From a virus: a stretch of DNA of 33,466 nucleotides. How positions within the stretch are numbered: position 1 is the stretch's first letter; each line of letters begins with the position of its first letter. Below, one piece after another: positions 20,758 to 29,023 of the stretch. Under the pieces are notes generated by a model. It did no database searches. It was given only the letters and a program-made list of their open reading frames with translations, and was not told the origin of the DNA. Location of the stretch: IMG/VR virus record IMGVR_UViG_3300031840_000456, positions 1 through 33,466 of that record, one strand, 5' to 3'. Position numbers and translations under genes: made by a program.

Positions 20758-21813
20758 TTGCACGCAGGGCCACGCATTATCGACATAGCGCCTTTTGATG
20801 GCAGCGACAGGCGCGAGTTCATAGACGGCTCTGGCGCAGATATGCTCTCCAGAGACAAGCGCTACTGCACCACGCTTTATTTAGCCGATTGCACGGAATT
20901 GCTCGAGTTTGTTCCCGAAAATTTTTTCTCGTTAAGTCTTTGGTCGCCACCTTATTTCGTAGGCAAAATATATGAAGAACACTTATCTTTTGAAGAATGG
21001 AGAACACTACTTAGGGAAGTTATCGAACTGCATTTCAGAGTTCTAAAACCGGGCGGTTTTTTAGTAATAAACATTGCTGATATAAAATGCTTTGAAGATG
21101 AAAAAATACCAAAGTTTTCTAGTAATAACATTTCTGGAAAAAAACATACGGTAACTCGTGAGATGGTTTTGGAGATGAAAGAAAAACATCCCAATGCCAA
21201 TAGAAATGCTTTGGCGAAATTATTAGGTTGCTCAGAACAGACGATTGATCGCCGATTGAATGGAACGAACATCAGAGGTGGTAAATATGTGCCTCAAACC
21301 CGAGTTAGACTATCTGGGTCAGACTTGGAACAATTTGCTTACGATGCTGGATTGTATTTGTATGATCATAGAATTTGGAAAAAAGACCCAAGTTGGGCAA
21401 ATAGTAGATGGACAAACGGCAGTTATAAAAGTGTTGATGAATGGGAGGACATCTATGTTTTTTGGAAACCCGGAGAAACACAAATAGATAAATCGAAGTT
21501 GACCAAAAATGAGTGGTCAGAGTGGGGAAGTAGGTCAATTTGGGAAATTAAAAGCGTCCGAAAAAATGATGATCACCCTGCCAAATTTCCTCTCGAACTC
21601 GCCTCAAAAATTATCAAATTATATTCGACAAAAGAGGATGTGATTTTAGACCCATTTATGGGTAGTGGCACAACAGGCGTTGCGTGCGCTAAAATGGGCC
21701 GCAAGTTTATCGGCATAGAAAAAGATGCCACATATTTTGATATTGCTTGTGAGCGCATTGCAGATGCCTACAAACAGCTAGACCTTTTTGTGCCGCAGCC
21801 GGTAGCGATCTGA
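20758..21813 (+). CDS. DNA methyltransferase, beta-class (SPPY type)
   Basis: A 351-aa S-adenosylmethionine-dependent DNA methyltransferase. The catalytic motif SPPY is at 63-66 and the SAM-binding motif DPFMGSGTTG at about 298-307, followed by GRKFIGIE. The order catalytic motif before SAM motif defines the beta class. SPPY is usual for N4-cytosine enzymes but also seen in some N6-adenine ones. Between them (about 135-175) is a probable helix-turn-helix (NRNALAKLLGCSEQTIDRRLNG) in the target-recognition region. The TTG start is supported by AGGAG six bases upstream; ATG at codon 29 is the alternative. The middle of the gene is more AT-rich than neighbours, a sign of transfer. Confidence 0.88.
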   Translation: MHAGPRIIDIAPFDGSDRREFIDGSGADMLSRDKRYCTTLYLADCTELLEFVPENFFSLSLWSPPYFVGKIYEEHLSFEEWRTLLREVIELHFRVLKPGGFLVINIADIKCFEDEKIPKFSSNNISGKKHTVTREMVLEMKEKHPNANRNALAKLLGCSEQTIDRRLNGTNIRGGKYVPQTRVRLSGSDLEQFAYDAGLYLYDHRIWKKDPSWANSRWTNGSYKSVDEWEDIYVFWKPGETQIDKSKLTKNEWSEWGSRSIWEIKSVRKNDDHPAKFPLELASKIIKLYSTKEDVILDPFMGSGTTGVACAKMGRKFIGIEKDATYFDIACERIADAYKQLDLFVPQPVAI

Positions 21814-23342
21814 TGGCAGAACAGCCACAGGGCTTTGCGCGGCGCATGATGGCGCAGAAGCTGATGACAGATGCGCGTGCTGATCCGTTTAGCGATAGCC
21901 GGTTTATGAGTGGCAAGATGCGGCCATCGATGGCTGACATTGAGCAGCCTACAGCAGCGTCTGACTATGCGGGCCTGTTCAATGGCCTTGGCGATGCTTT
22001 GATGGGTGACACGGATGTTGAAAGCAGCATCTTGTTGCCATTAGGCCGCACACCAGAGGGTGAAATTGTCCCAGCATTCCCGCAAGTAGTGCAAGGCATT
22101 GCACAGGGCGTCAGGGGTATGGGTCAGACTGTTGGCAGGGCGATGCAGGGCGATCCGCGCTATGTGCCCATTGATGGCAAACTGCCTGACAGCGTGATTG
22201 ATGAGGTCAATAATATTGGGTTGTCAGTTTTAGGCTTTGGTGTAACTGGCGCTAACTTAATTAAAAATGCTGTGCCTGATGGCGCGTTGGCGATGTCGGC
22301 AGCTAAGATTAAGACATTAGCGCGCAACCTTGGTAGAGATGCTGCTAAAGATGCGAAAGATGACCCCGGTTATTTAAATCTTGCGAAGGTGCGTGTTCCG
22401 CTGGACGAAATGTCGGCCAGTTACAAGCCTACAGAGAATTTGGCTAAAACAGCCACTACTGATCCTCAGCAGATGGTTGGGGGCACAATGGTTGCCCTAC
22501 CGGGTGATCGCACGGCGGCTGGCAAAATGTTAACTGCTGTTAATGAACAACAATTAGAAAACCCAGTTTTGTTGCAAGGTGGACGTGACTTTGCACGCAC
22601 AAAAGCAGCGCAAGACGCAAAAGCTGGTTGGGCGTCTGAAAAAGCAGTTTTGTCTAGTGTTCGTAAAGGCGTTCTAGACGCTGAAGGAAACCCTGTTTAC
22701 GGCGTTTATTCTGCAATGGGCGGTAGGTCAGCAGATTTCTCCCACCATGTAGCTGACACAATTATTGAATTATTGCCTAGTTCTAAAATTGCAAAAAAGA
22801 ATATAAAAAAGTTTGACGCAGAAATGCGAAAAACTGACAAGGATTGGCCGGGCATAGGCAGTGAACGGTTGAAAACTTATCTGTACCAGCCCGGCAAAGG
22901 TAACGTGCGAAAGTTGATGGCTGACACTATGGAGAAGGGCGCCTATCGGGACGCTGGGTTCCCAGACCTTCCTTCAATACGTTCCTCTGTTGCAGCAGAT
23001 GATTTAAGATATGGTGTTAACGATCCAACTGGTGGCGCGAACCCAACAGGGAGTACGATTTTACGATTAAATCCTGAAGGCGTAGTTACTGAAGGGTCAC
23101 CAAAAATACACAAAACATACCCTTCAATAATAAAAGCTGATGAAGTGGGGGGATTTGATGTCCCTGTGCCAAGGCGGCTGGTTTTTCCCAGCTTTTACGC
23201 AAACAGAAGGGCGCAAGGCATACCAGAATTAGGTGATAGACGGTCGTTTGAAATTAGCTCTGTTAAGGAGCCTGTTACACAAGAACTTGCCGACAATTTG
23301 TCCCTATTCAGAGAAAATTTTATTAAAGGACTATTTGACTAG
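21813..23342 (+). CDS. Unknown 509-aa protein between methyltransferase and large terminase
   Basis: The ATG overlaps the methyltransferase stop (TGATG), so the two are translationally coupled. The N-terminal third has Met/Gly-rich low-complexity helices. The region about 240-430 looks like a folded domain with NPVLLQGGRDFAR, YGVYSAMGGRSADFSHHVADTIIELL, DWPGIGSERLKTYL and AGFPDLPSIRSSVA. The conserved-looking His pair in SHHVAD and the YSAMG motif may mark an active site. The last ~70 residues contain PRRLVFPSFYANRRAQ. I do not recognise the family. It could be a virion-delivered effector or a polyvalent phage protein. Confidence 0.6.
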   Translation: MAEQPQGFARRMMAQKLMTDARADPFSDSRFMSGKMRPSMADIEQPTAASDYAGLFNGLGDALMGDTDVESSILLPLGRTPEGEIVPAFPQVVQGIAQGVRGMGQTVGRAMQGDPRYVPIDGKLPDSVIDEVNNIGLSVLGFGVTGANLIKNAVPDGALAMSAAKIKTLARNLGRDAAKDAKDDPGYLNLAKVRVPLDEMSASYKPTENLAKTATTDPQQMVGGTMVALPGDRTAAGKMLTAVNEQQLENPVLLQGGRDFARTKAAQDAKAGWASEKAVLSSVRKGVLDAEGNPVYGVYSAMGGRSADFSHHVADTIIELLPSSKIAKKNIKKFDAEMRKTDKDWPGIGSERLKTYLYQPGKGNVRKLMADTMEKGAYRDAGFPDLPSIRSSVAADDLRYGVNDPTGGANPTGSTILRLNPEGVVTEGSPKIHKTYPSIIKADEVGGFDVPVPRRLVFPSFYANRRAQGIPELGDRRSFEISSVKEPVTQELADNLSLFRENFIKGLFD

Positions 23343-23524
23343 GCTGTTGGGTCTGGATGCGCTTGACGGTCAACGTCTAAGGCGTTGCATAGCGCGTAGT
23401 CAATGGTTTCTAACTTTGCATACATTTCAGGCGTTAAGTCAGCATTTCCATTAGGCAGTGCGCCCTCAATAAGTTCGTAAATATTGGTCATTATGAATGA
23501 TCGCTTTGGCGCGTTGTCGCTCAT
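23339..23524 (-). CDS. Antisense small gene, candidate lysogenic moron (61 aa)
   Basis: On the opposite strand inside the rightward late block. The ATG (MSDNAPKRSFIMTNIYELIEGALPNG) has GGGAG seven bases upstream and an extended -10 promoter before it. The protein is acidic, helical and without cysteine motifs or membrane segments; it holds DLTPEMYAKLETIDYALCNAL. Its stop overlaps the end of the 509-aa gene by four bases, so the two converge. Orientation and own promoter are those of a moron expressed from the prophage. Function unknown. Confidence 0.55.
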   Translation of the reverse strand: MSDNAPKRSFIMTNIYELIEGALPNGNADLTPEMYAKLETIDYALCNALDVDRQAHPDPTA

Positions 23525-23536
23525 GTTTGGCTCCCG

Positions 23537-23545
23537 ATTGTAGCA
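23537..23545 (-). promoter_or_regulatory. Extended -10 promoter for the antisense small gene
   Basis: Reading leftward the sequence TGCTACAAT combines an extended TG element with a near-consensus -10, about 13 bases before the gene start; the -35 at suitable distance is weak (TTAAAA), as is usual for extended -10 promoters. Confidence 0.45.
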
Positions 23546-23577
23546 GATGAGTGTACTATTTTAAAAGTCAGGTTTCA

Positions 23578-25020
23578 ATGGCCCAGAAAACAATTGTGCT
23601 GGATTACGAGCCGCAGCCTAAACAGGCGCTGCTTCATAAATGCCATGCCAAGCAGATATTGTTCGGCGGTGCGGCTGGCGGTGGCAAATCACATTCAGGA
23701 CGGTGGGACGTTATAGGCTTTTGCCTAGAGAACCCCGGCTTGCAGGCGTTTATATTCAGGCGCTCGTTGCCAGAGCTTGATAGCAATCATATACAGCCGT
23801 TGAAGAAAGAGATGCCTCAAGAGCTTGGCAACTTTAATGAGACGCGCAAGCGATACGAGTTCTACAACGGCAGCAGCATACAGTTCCAGTATCTGGAACG
23901 TGACAGCGATTGTGACCGTATTCAGGGAACAGAGATACATATTGCCCTAGTCGATGAGGCTGGGCAGATGACGCCGTATCAGTTGGGCTACATAAAAAGC
24001 CGGATGCGCCTTGGCAATTTTGCGCCAAAGGAAAGCCAGCGCCATTTGCTGCCAAGGCTGGTAATGACAGCCAACCCCGGCGGTCAGAGCCATAATTTCT
24101 TAAAGGCGCTCTATATCGACCCTGCACCGGCAGAAAGTTATTTCTATGATCACACCATGCGCGATCCCAACAACGACAAGGATCGTGGCTGGCTGACCAT
24201 GTATATCCCTGCAAAAATGCAGGACAACAAATATATCGATCCGTCCTATGCCTCTAGCTTTAGCGCATTGCCAGAAGAACTGGGCCGCGCCTTGCGTGAA
24301 GGCGATTGGGATTTGGTCGTTGGCTCATTCTTTGGCGATGTCTGGAAACGTGATCTGCATGTTATCAAGCCGTTTGAAATACCGCAGCATTGGACAAGAT
24401 TCAGATCGTTTGACTGGGGCAGCGCCTCGCCATTTAGCGTGGGCTGGTGGGCTGTGGCAGATGATCACGATAAATACCCAGATGGTGCATTGATCCGTTA
24501 CCGCGAATGGTACGGCTCATCAGGCAGGCCGAATGTGGGCCTGCGGATGACCGCAGAGGAAGTCGGTGCCGGTATTCGCAGCCGTGAGCGCCATGAGCGT
24601 CTGGATTTTAGTGTGGGCGATCCCAGCATCTGGAAATTTGACGGTGGGCCATCGATTGGTGAGCGCCTGTCCAAGATGGGTGTAAAGTTTCGCCGTGCAG
24701 ATAACAGTCGTATTAGTGGATGGGATCAGGTCAGACAGCGCCTGATAGGTGATGATGGTATCCCAATGCTTTATGTTTTTAGCGAGTGTACGGACACAAT
24801 CAGAACGCTGCCGGTACTTACGCACGACAAGCACCGGGTCGAGGATATCGACACCACCCAAGAAGATCATGCGGCTGACGATATCAGATACGCTTGCATG
24901 GCAAGACCGTGGCAGCGCAGAGCGCCGGAAATAGAAGATGACCCGTGGCGTCCACCGACAGTGGACGAAATGATGGCTGGGCTGGATAACGCAAGCAAGC
25001 CGCAGGGCTGGAGACTTTAA
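23578..25020 (+). CDS. terL: Terminase large subunit
   Basis: A 480-aa packaging motor from ATG (MAQKTIVLDYEPQPKQ). ATPase: Walker A GAAGGGKS (31-38), Walker B IALVDE (D126, E127), coupling motif TANPGG (164-169). Nuclease: FDWGSASPF (D279) and VGDPS (D348), with a later Asp in the DHAADDIRYACM region, forming the RNase H-like metal site. Length is normal for the family. The frame is open to a GTG nine codons upstream, but the ATG has AGG at suitable distance. Its stop overlaps the portal start (TAATG). Confidence 0.95.
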   Translation: MAQKTIVLDYEPQPKQALLHKCHAKQILFGGAAGGGKSHSGRWDVIGFCLENPGLQAFIFRRSLPELDSNHIQPLKKEMPQELGNFNETRKRYEFYNGSSIQFQYLERDSDCDRIQGTEIHIALVDEAGQMTPYQLGYIKSRMRLGNFAPKESQRHLLPRLVMTANPGGQSHNFLKALYIDPAPAESYFYDHTMRDPNNDKDRGWLTMYIPAKMQDNKYIDPSYASSFSALPEELGRALREGDWDLVVGSFFGDVWKRDLHVIKPFEIPQHWTRFRSFDWGSASPFSVGWWAVADDHDKYPDGALIRYREWYGSSGRPNVGLRMTAEEVGAGIRSRERHERLDFSVGDPSIWKFDGGPSIGERLSKMGVKFRRADNSRISGWDQVRQRLIGDDGIPMLYVFSECTDTIRTLPVLTHDKHRVEDIDTTQEDHAADDIRYACMARPWQRRAPEIEDDPWRPPTVDEMMAGLDNASKPQGWRL

Positions 25021-27002
25021 TGGCTGAATCCTATGATTATGACCGCGAACCCACCAAGAAGGGGGAACGTGCGCGGTATTGGAATGAGCAAATCAGGCGT
25101 GCCAGACGGTTCGAGGAAAACTGGCATGACCGCTGTTACAACATCATTGACCGCTACAGAGATGACACGCCGGATCGCGTAACACGCGAAACACGCATGA
25201 ACATCTTTTACAGCAATGTCGATACGCTGAAATCCAGCTTGTATTTCAAAACGCCAAAGCCGCGTGTCACACGCCGTTTCAAAGACCAAGACCCCATTGG
25301 CCGGATTATTTCGACTGTCCTGCAACGTGGTTTGCAGTACCAGCTTGATGTTTACAATTTTGACGGTGCGGTCAGGCGCGTCATTGAGGATATGCTGATT
25401 GTCGGACGCGGCGTGATGCGTATGACATATGAGCCATTGCTGGTTGAGGGTGAGCCGGAGCGCATTCCTGTGCAAGTAAACAGGATCATGGGCGTGGGCG
25501 AGGTTGCGCCCGGTCAGATGGGCGAGGTGCCTATCGGCCAAGCATTCATTGGCGCTGATGGCAGCGAGATTGATCAGAACATGGTCAAGGTCGGGCCGCA
25601 GGGGCCGTATATTGAGGGTGCGCCGATTGAGTATATCGGTGAGCAGTCAATACGCTGTGAATATGTCCATTGGCAGGATTTCACAATGGCCCCGGCAAGA
25701 AGCTGGGAAGATGTTAACTGGATTGCCTTCAGGCACCTGATGACCCGCCAAGAACTGGTTGATTATTACGGCGCAAAGGGTGAGCAAATACCGCTGACCT
25801 ATCGCGGTGAGGATGCTGGCGGCTATGATGATGACCAGCAGCCAGACATGGCAGAGGTCTATGAAATCTGGGACAAGCGCAGCCTGAAGCAGATATTTGT
25901 TGCCACTGATTTCAATGAGTTGCTGGAAGAATTTGATGATCCTTACAATTTAGAGGGCTTCTGGCCAATGCCAGAGCCGCTTTATGCCATCAGCACGACA
26001 GACACAACGGTGCCGGTGCCAGAGATACTGACCTATGAAGATCAGCTATTCGAGCTTGATCTGATCACACAGCGCATTGCCAATCTAACCGAAGCCCTGA
26101 AACGGCGCGGCGTCTACGATGCCAGCTTTAGCGAGTTGCAGCGCCTGTCCAATGCCAGCGACAATGAATTTGTGCCGGTGGACAACATGGCCATGTTGCA
26201 GGCTGGCGGCGGTCTTGCCAATGTCATGCAGGAAGCACCGCTGGACAATCTGATCAAGGCGCTAGCCCAGCTATATCAATCGCGCCAGATCGTGGTGCAA
26301 ACCATTTACGAGATTACCGGCATCTCAGATATCATGCGCGGTCAGTCGGCCAGCCGTGAGACAGCCACGGCGCAGCGCATCAAGGGCCAGTTTGGTGCCA
26401 TGCGTCTGGTCAACCGGCAACGGCGTGTAGAACAGTTCCTAGACCAGATCATGGAACTAAAAGCAGAGTTGCTGGTCGAAAACCTTGAGCCGTCACTACT
26501 CTCGCGCATAACCGGCATTGAGATTTCACCAGAGGTTGTTGCTGTGATGCGGGATGACCGGCTGCGCTCATATCGCGTGTCGGTGGATACTGATGAATCC
26601 AGCGCAATGGATTCTGCAACAGAACAAAAGAGCCGCACAGAGTTTTTGACAGCCACCGTGCAGTTTTTGCAGGCCATTGGCCCATTGGTGGCATCTGGCG
26701 CTGTAGGCTTTGAGCAGGCCAAACAAATGCTGTTATTTGCCGCCAGAGCCTTTCCCGGCGCAAGAGATTTGGAAGAAAGTCTGGAAAGCATTGAGGCACC
26801 GCAGGAATCAGGGCCAACGCCTCAAGACAAACTGATCGAGGTGGAAGCCGCCAAGGTGCAGGCGCAGACACAGCAGGCAGCAGCCGATGCACAAGTCAAA
26901 GTTGCACGCTTGCAGCTTGATCAGCAAAAAGCCGCGCAGGATGCCGACTTTAAGCAGCAAAAGCTGGAAATTGATGCAGCCAAGGTGGTGACAAACGGAT
27001 GA
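25020..27002 (+). CDS. Portal protein
   Basis: A 660-aa protein directly coupled to the terminase. It shows the podovirus portal layout: N-terminal WNEQIRRARRFEENWHDRCYNIIDRYRDD, then NIFYSNVDTLKSSLYFKTPKPRV (wing region), a central EMWDK-like segment VYEIWDKRSLKQIFVA, and helices around MRGQSASRETATAQRIKGQFGAMRLVNRQRRVEQF, a typical stem/clip signature. The C-terminal ~90 residues are a Gln/Ala/Lys coiled coil (crown). Twelve copies would form the DNA gate at one capsid vertex. Confidence 0.92.
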   Translation: MAESYDYDREPTKKGERARYWNEQIRRARRFEENWHDRCYNIIDRYRDDTPDRVTRETRMNIFYSNVDTLKSSLYFKTPKPRVTRRFKDQDPIGRIISTVLQRGLQYQLDVYNFDGAVRRVIEDMLIVGRGVMRMTYEPLLVEGEPERIPVQVNRIMGVGEVAPGQMGEVPIGQAFIGADGSEIDQNMVKVGPQGPYIEGAPIEYIGEQSIRCEYVHWQDFTMAPARSWEDVNWIAFRHLMTRQELVDYYGAKGEQIPLTYRGEDAGGYDDDQQPDMAEVYEIWDKRSLKQIFVATDFNELLEEFDDPYNLEGFWPMPEPLYAISTTDTTVPVPEILTYEDQLFELDLITQRIANLTEALKRRGVYDASFSELQRLSNASDNEFVPVDNMAMLQAGGGLANVMQEAPLDNLIKALAQLYQSRQIVVQTIYEITGISDIMRGQSASRETATAQRIKGQFGAMRLVNRQRRVEQFLDQIMELKAELLVENLEPSLLSRITGIEISPEVVAVMRDDRLRSYRVSVDTDESSAMDSATEQKSRTEFLTATVQFLQAIGPLVASGAVGFEQAKQMLLFAARAFPGARDLEESLESIEAPQESGPTPQDKLIEVEAAKVQAQTQQAAADAQVKVARLQLDQQKAAQDADFKQQKLEIDAAKVVTNG

Positions 27003-27400
27003 AGAACATTGAAGCAGTTGGCAAAATGACTTGGCTAATGGGCCAGAGTGATGAGCATGAGAATTACACGGTGGCTGACATACACCGGCTAATTCTGCCG
27101 CCGGTTGCAGCCCAGCAGTTTCGCATCTGGGAAGTTGAAAGCCATCCAGTGGCATTTCTGACTTGGGCAATGCTCAATGAAGATGCGGAGCAAGGTTATC
27201 TTGATGGCACACGCAAGTTGCAACCAGACGATTGGCAGGCTGGCGAAAGCCTGTGGCTGATCGACTTTATAGCGCCCTATGGCGGCGTTAGAGAGATTGT
27301 GCGCGAGGGCCGTGCGCACTTACGCGCAATATTTGGTAAGGGCGTAATTGGACGCGCTAATAGGCTTCATAAGGGGAAATTGTGGTGTTCGGTAACTTAG
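26999..27400 (+). CDS. HlyC-like toxin-activating lysine acyltransferase
   Basis: A 133-aa protein matching the RTX toxin acyltransferase family along its whole length: GKMTWLMGQSDEHENY (catalytic His20), ILPPVAAQQFRIW, HPVAFLTWAMLNED, LQPDDWQAGESLWLIDFIAPYGG (catalytic Asp89). The His-Asp spacing of 69 residues equals that of HlyC (His23, Asp92). These enzymes move fatty acyl groups from acyl-ACP to internal lysines of secreted toxins. No RTX toxin is seen here; the gene lies between portal and capsid genes, so the target may be a virion protein. It overlaps both neighbours. Confidence 0.85.
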   Translation: MKNIEAVGKMTWLMGQSDEHENYTVADIHRLILPPVAAQQFRIWEVESHPVAFLTWAMLNEDAEQGYLDGTRKLQPDDWQAGESLWLIDFIAPYGGVREIVREGRAHLRAIFGKGVIGRANRLHKGKLWCSVT

Positions 27401-28590
27401 TCGAAAACAGAATTTGCTATAAGAGTGACGGCCCTAGTGGTGGCGGTGATTCAAACCGTGGTGTAGAGCGAGGCCGCACTAATCAGCCACCAGCCGCAGC
27501 AGGGCGTAACTTTTCGCAAGGCTCCAACAATCAAAGCAATCGTGACGATAACAGCCCACGCGACACAATGTTAGATATTGTGACGCTTGGCAATCCGGCG
27601 GCGAATACAATTCCAAACCAAATATCTCAACGTGACGAGTTAGAAATACAAAACTTTGTTGAATCAATGCCTACTGGGTCAAGCACCGCTGCGCCGTTAG
27701 GTGGCAGAATACCAGCGAGGTCAATGACAGACCGGCAAATGCTAGCCCCATCTGCTGGTGCGCCTGATCCGTTTGCTGCCCCATCAGGTGGCGGCATACC
27801 AGCGGGGTCAATGCCGGGATCAGGCAATGCAGAACAGGCCGCAATCGTTGAAGCACTTGTAAACAAAGCCGCGCAGCAATCATATGCAAACGGCGGCACC
27901 GATGCACGCAATACTGTGCAGGGAGCAGCAGGGCGCAGGGATGCAGAAAGCGGCTTCTTCGCTGATGTTTATGATGCCCGGTATGGCACCCCTGACCCTA
28001 ATGACCCGCGAGCCACCGCACCCGGAACGGCTATTGGTTCGATATTGTCTGGTGGAATATTAGGTAATCTTTTCAATGCGCCAGATGCGGCTGATTCGGC
28101 AGCTTTCAATCTTGGGCAAATGCAGCGATTAGCTCAGACATCGCAAACAGGCACAATTGACCCGCAAACTGGCGCTGTGACTGGCGTGCGGGCTGGCCCC
28201 GGCACATTGAGCATGAACGCATTGGGCGGTGTCGTTTACAGCGGCATGAATGATCCTAATTACACTGGGTTGTATCAAGACCTCGTCCGTGGGACTGCTA
28301 ACAACAACAGAGGTTCGGGCGATAATCAGCAAAGCAATAATCAGATGGCTGCTCAACAGCCAGACGCACCAGTAGACCCCGGCACAATCACGCCAGAACA
28401 GATTGACGATCTGGCGGTCAATTATCTGCAAAATCCATATTACCTCTATTCAGGCCAGAATAATTTATTCCAGCCATATGGATATGCGGGCGGCACGCTG
28501 GTTGATCTGTTGCAAACACGCAATATGCAGATGCCCGGCCAAGCTGCGCCAGACTTAGGATTATTCGGAAACCCAAGGGACTTTAGATAA
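27382..28590 (+). CDS. Hypothetical Gly/Asn/Gln-rich protein of the head module
   Basis: A 402-aa protein from GTG, with AAGGGGA seven bases upstream and an 18-base overlap with the acyltransferase gene. Low-complexity throughout: SNRGVERGRTNQPPAAAGRN near the start, repeated GGRIPARSM / GGGIPAGSMPG around 105 and 140, and NNRGSGDNQQSNNQMAAQQ near 315. A short folded-looking part ends in YLQNPYYLYSGQNNLFQPYGYAGG. No family recognised. Between portal and scaffold, it may be a minor virion protein; its placement next to the acyltransferase makes it a candidate substrate. Confidence 0.6.
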   Translation: MVFGNLVENRICYKSDGPSGGGDSNRGVERGRTNQPPAAAGRNFSQGSNNQSNRDDNSPRDTMLDIVTLGNPAANTIPNQISQRDELEIQNFVESMPTGSSTAAPLGGRIPARSMTDRQMLAPSAGAPDPFAAPSGGGIPAGSMPGSGNAEQAAIVEALVNKAAQQSYANGGTDARNTVQGAAGRRDAESGFFADVYDARYGTPDPNDPRATAPGTAIGSILSGGILGNLFNAPDAADSAAFNLGQMQRLAQTSQTGTIDPQTGAVTGVRAGPGTLSMNALGGVVYSGMNDPNYTGLYQDLVRGTANNNRGSGDNQQSNNQMAAQQPDAPVDPGTITPEQIDDLAVNYLQNPYYLYSGQNNLFQPYGYAGGTLVDLLQTRNMQMPGQAAPDLGLFGNPRDFR

Positions 28591-28802
28591 TGGAAATTGA
28601 TCTGGATGCTGCTGATGCCGCCTATCAGGCGCTATCAGAGCAGGAAAAAGAGATTGTGCGCGAGGCACTCGATAGCCCACTAGCGGCGGTGCTGTCCAAG
28701 ATATTCCCTGACTTGATGAGTAGCTTGGGTCAGTTTAACAGGCCACGGCGCAAGATGGACGCAGAAATGCGTCAGGTGGCGGCAGGGATGCTGATGCGAT
28801 GA
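28590..28802 (+). CDS. Small helical hypothetical protein (70 aa)
   Basis: The ATG overlaps the previous stop (TAATG) and the stop overlaps the next ATG (ATGA). The first half is acidic (MEIDLDAADAAYQALSEQEKEIVREAL), the second basic (FNRPRRKMDAEMRQVAAG), all predicted helical. No family recognised. Possibly an assembly cofactor for the head. Confidence 0.6.
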   Translation: MEIDLDAADAAYQALSEQEKEIVREALDSPLAAVLSKIFPDLMSSLGQFNRPRRKMDAEMRQVAAGMLMR

Positions 28803-29011
28803 GCAAAAAAACATTCGTCTACAGAGACGGTAAATTAGTCGAAAAGTCAGAGGCCAGCGGAAACGTTGGCCTTTCTCTTATCCGCGACATAGAGCCGTAT
28901 CAGAACATGAAAGATCGTGGCTGGATCACCAGCCGTTCACAGCATCGTGAGTTCCTGCGGCGCAATAATTTTGTCGAAATCGGCAACGAGCAAAACAAAC
29001 TATTTAGTTAA
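28799..29011 (+). CDS. Small conserved-type phage protein (70 aa)
   Basis: Begins MSKKTFVYRDGKLVEKSEA and ends SRSQHREFLRRNNFVEIGNEQNK. I recall this pattern (Y-R-D-G-K-L-V-E-K near the start, S-R-S-x-H-R-E and V-E-x-G-N near the end) from small proteins just upstream of the scaffold gene in many podoviruses. Function not known. It overlaps the previous gene by four bases; AAAGGAAAA follows its stop as the ribosome binding site of the scaffold gene. Confidence 0.7.
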   Translation: MSKKTFVYRDGKLVEKSEASGNVGLSLIRDIEPYQNMKDRGWITSRSQHREFLRRNNFVEIGNEQNKLFS

Positions 29012-29023
29012 AGGAAAAACCAA

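Larger units (their letters stand above)
19843..20761. repeat. Cluster of GCAACC / GGTTGC hexamers, candidate pac site
   Basis: I located 13 copies of GCAACC or its complement: 19843, 19869, 19876, 19885, 19895, 20104, 20117, 20126, 20138, 20150, 20162, 20588, 20734 and also 20756, so 14 in total, in 920 bp. Fewer than one is expected by chance. Most are in two clusters with 9-13-bp spacing, one just before and one within the small terminase gene. Small terminase subunits commonly recognise packaging sites in or near their own gene. Confidence 0.6.

Noticed and set aside
20565-20798. A 77-aa Arg/Pro-rich frame after terS
   Set aside because: Its composition reflects the C-rich DNA, it runs into the methyltransferase start region, and it has no ribosome binding site.
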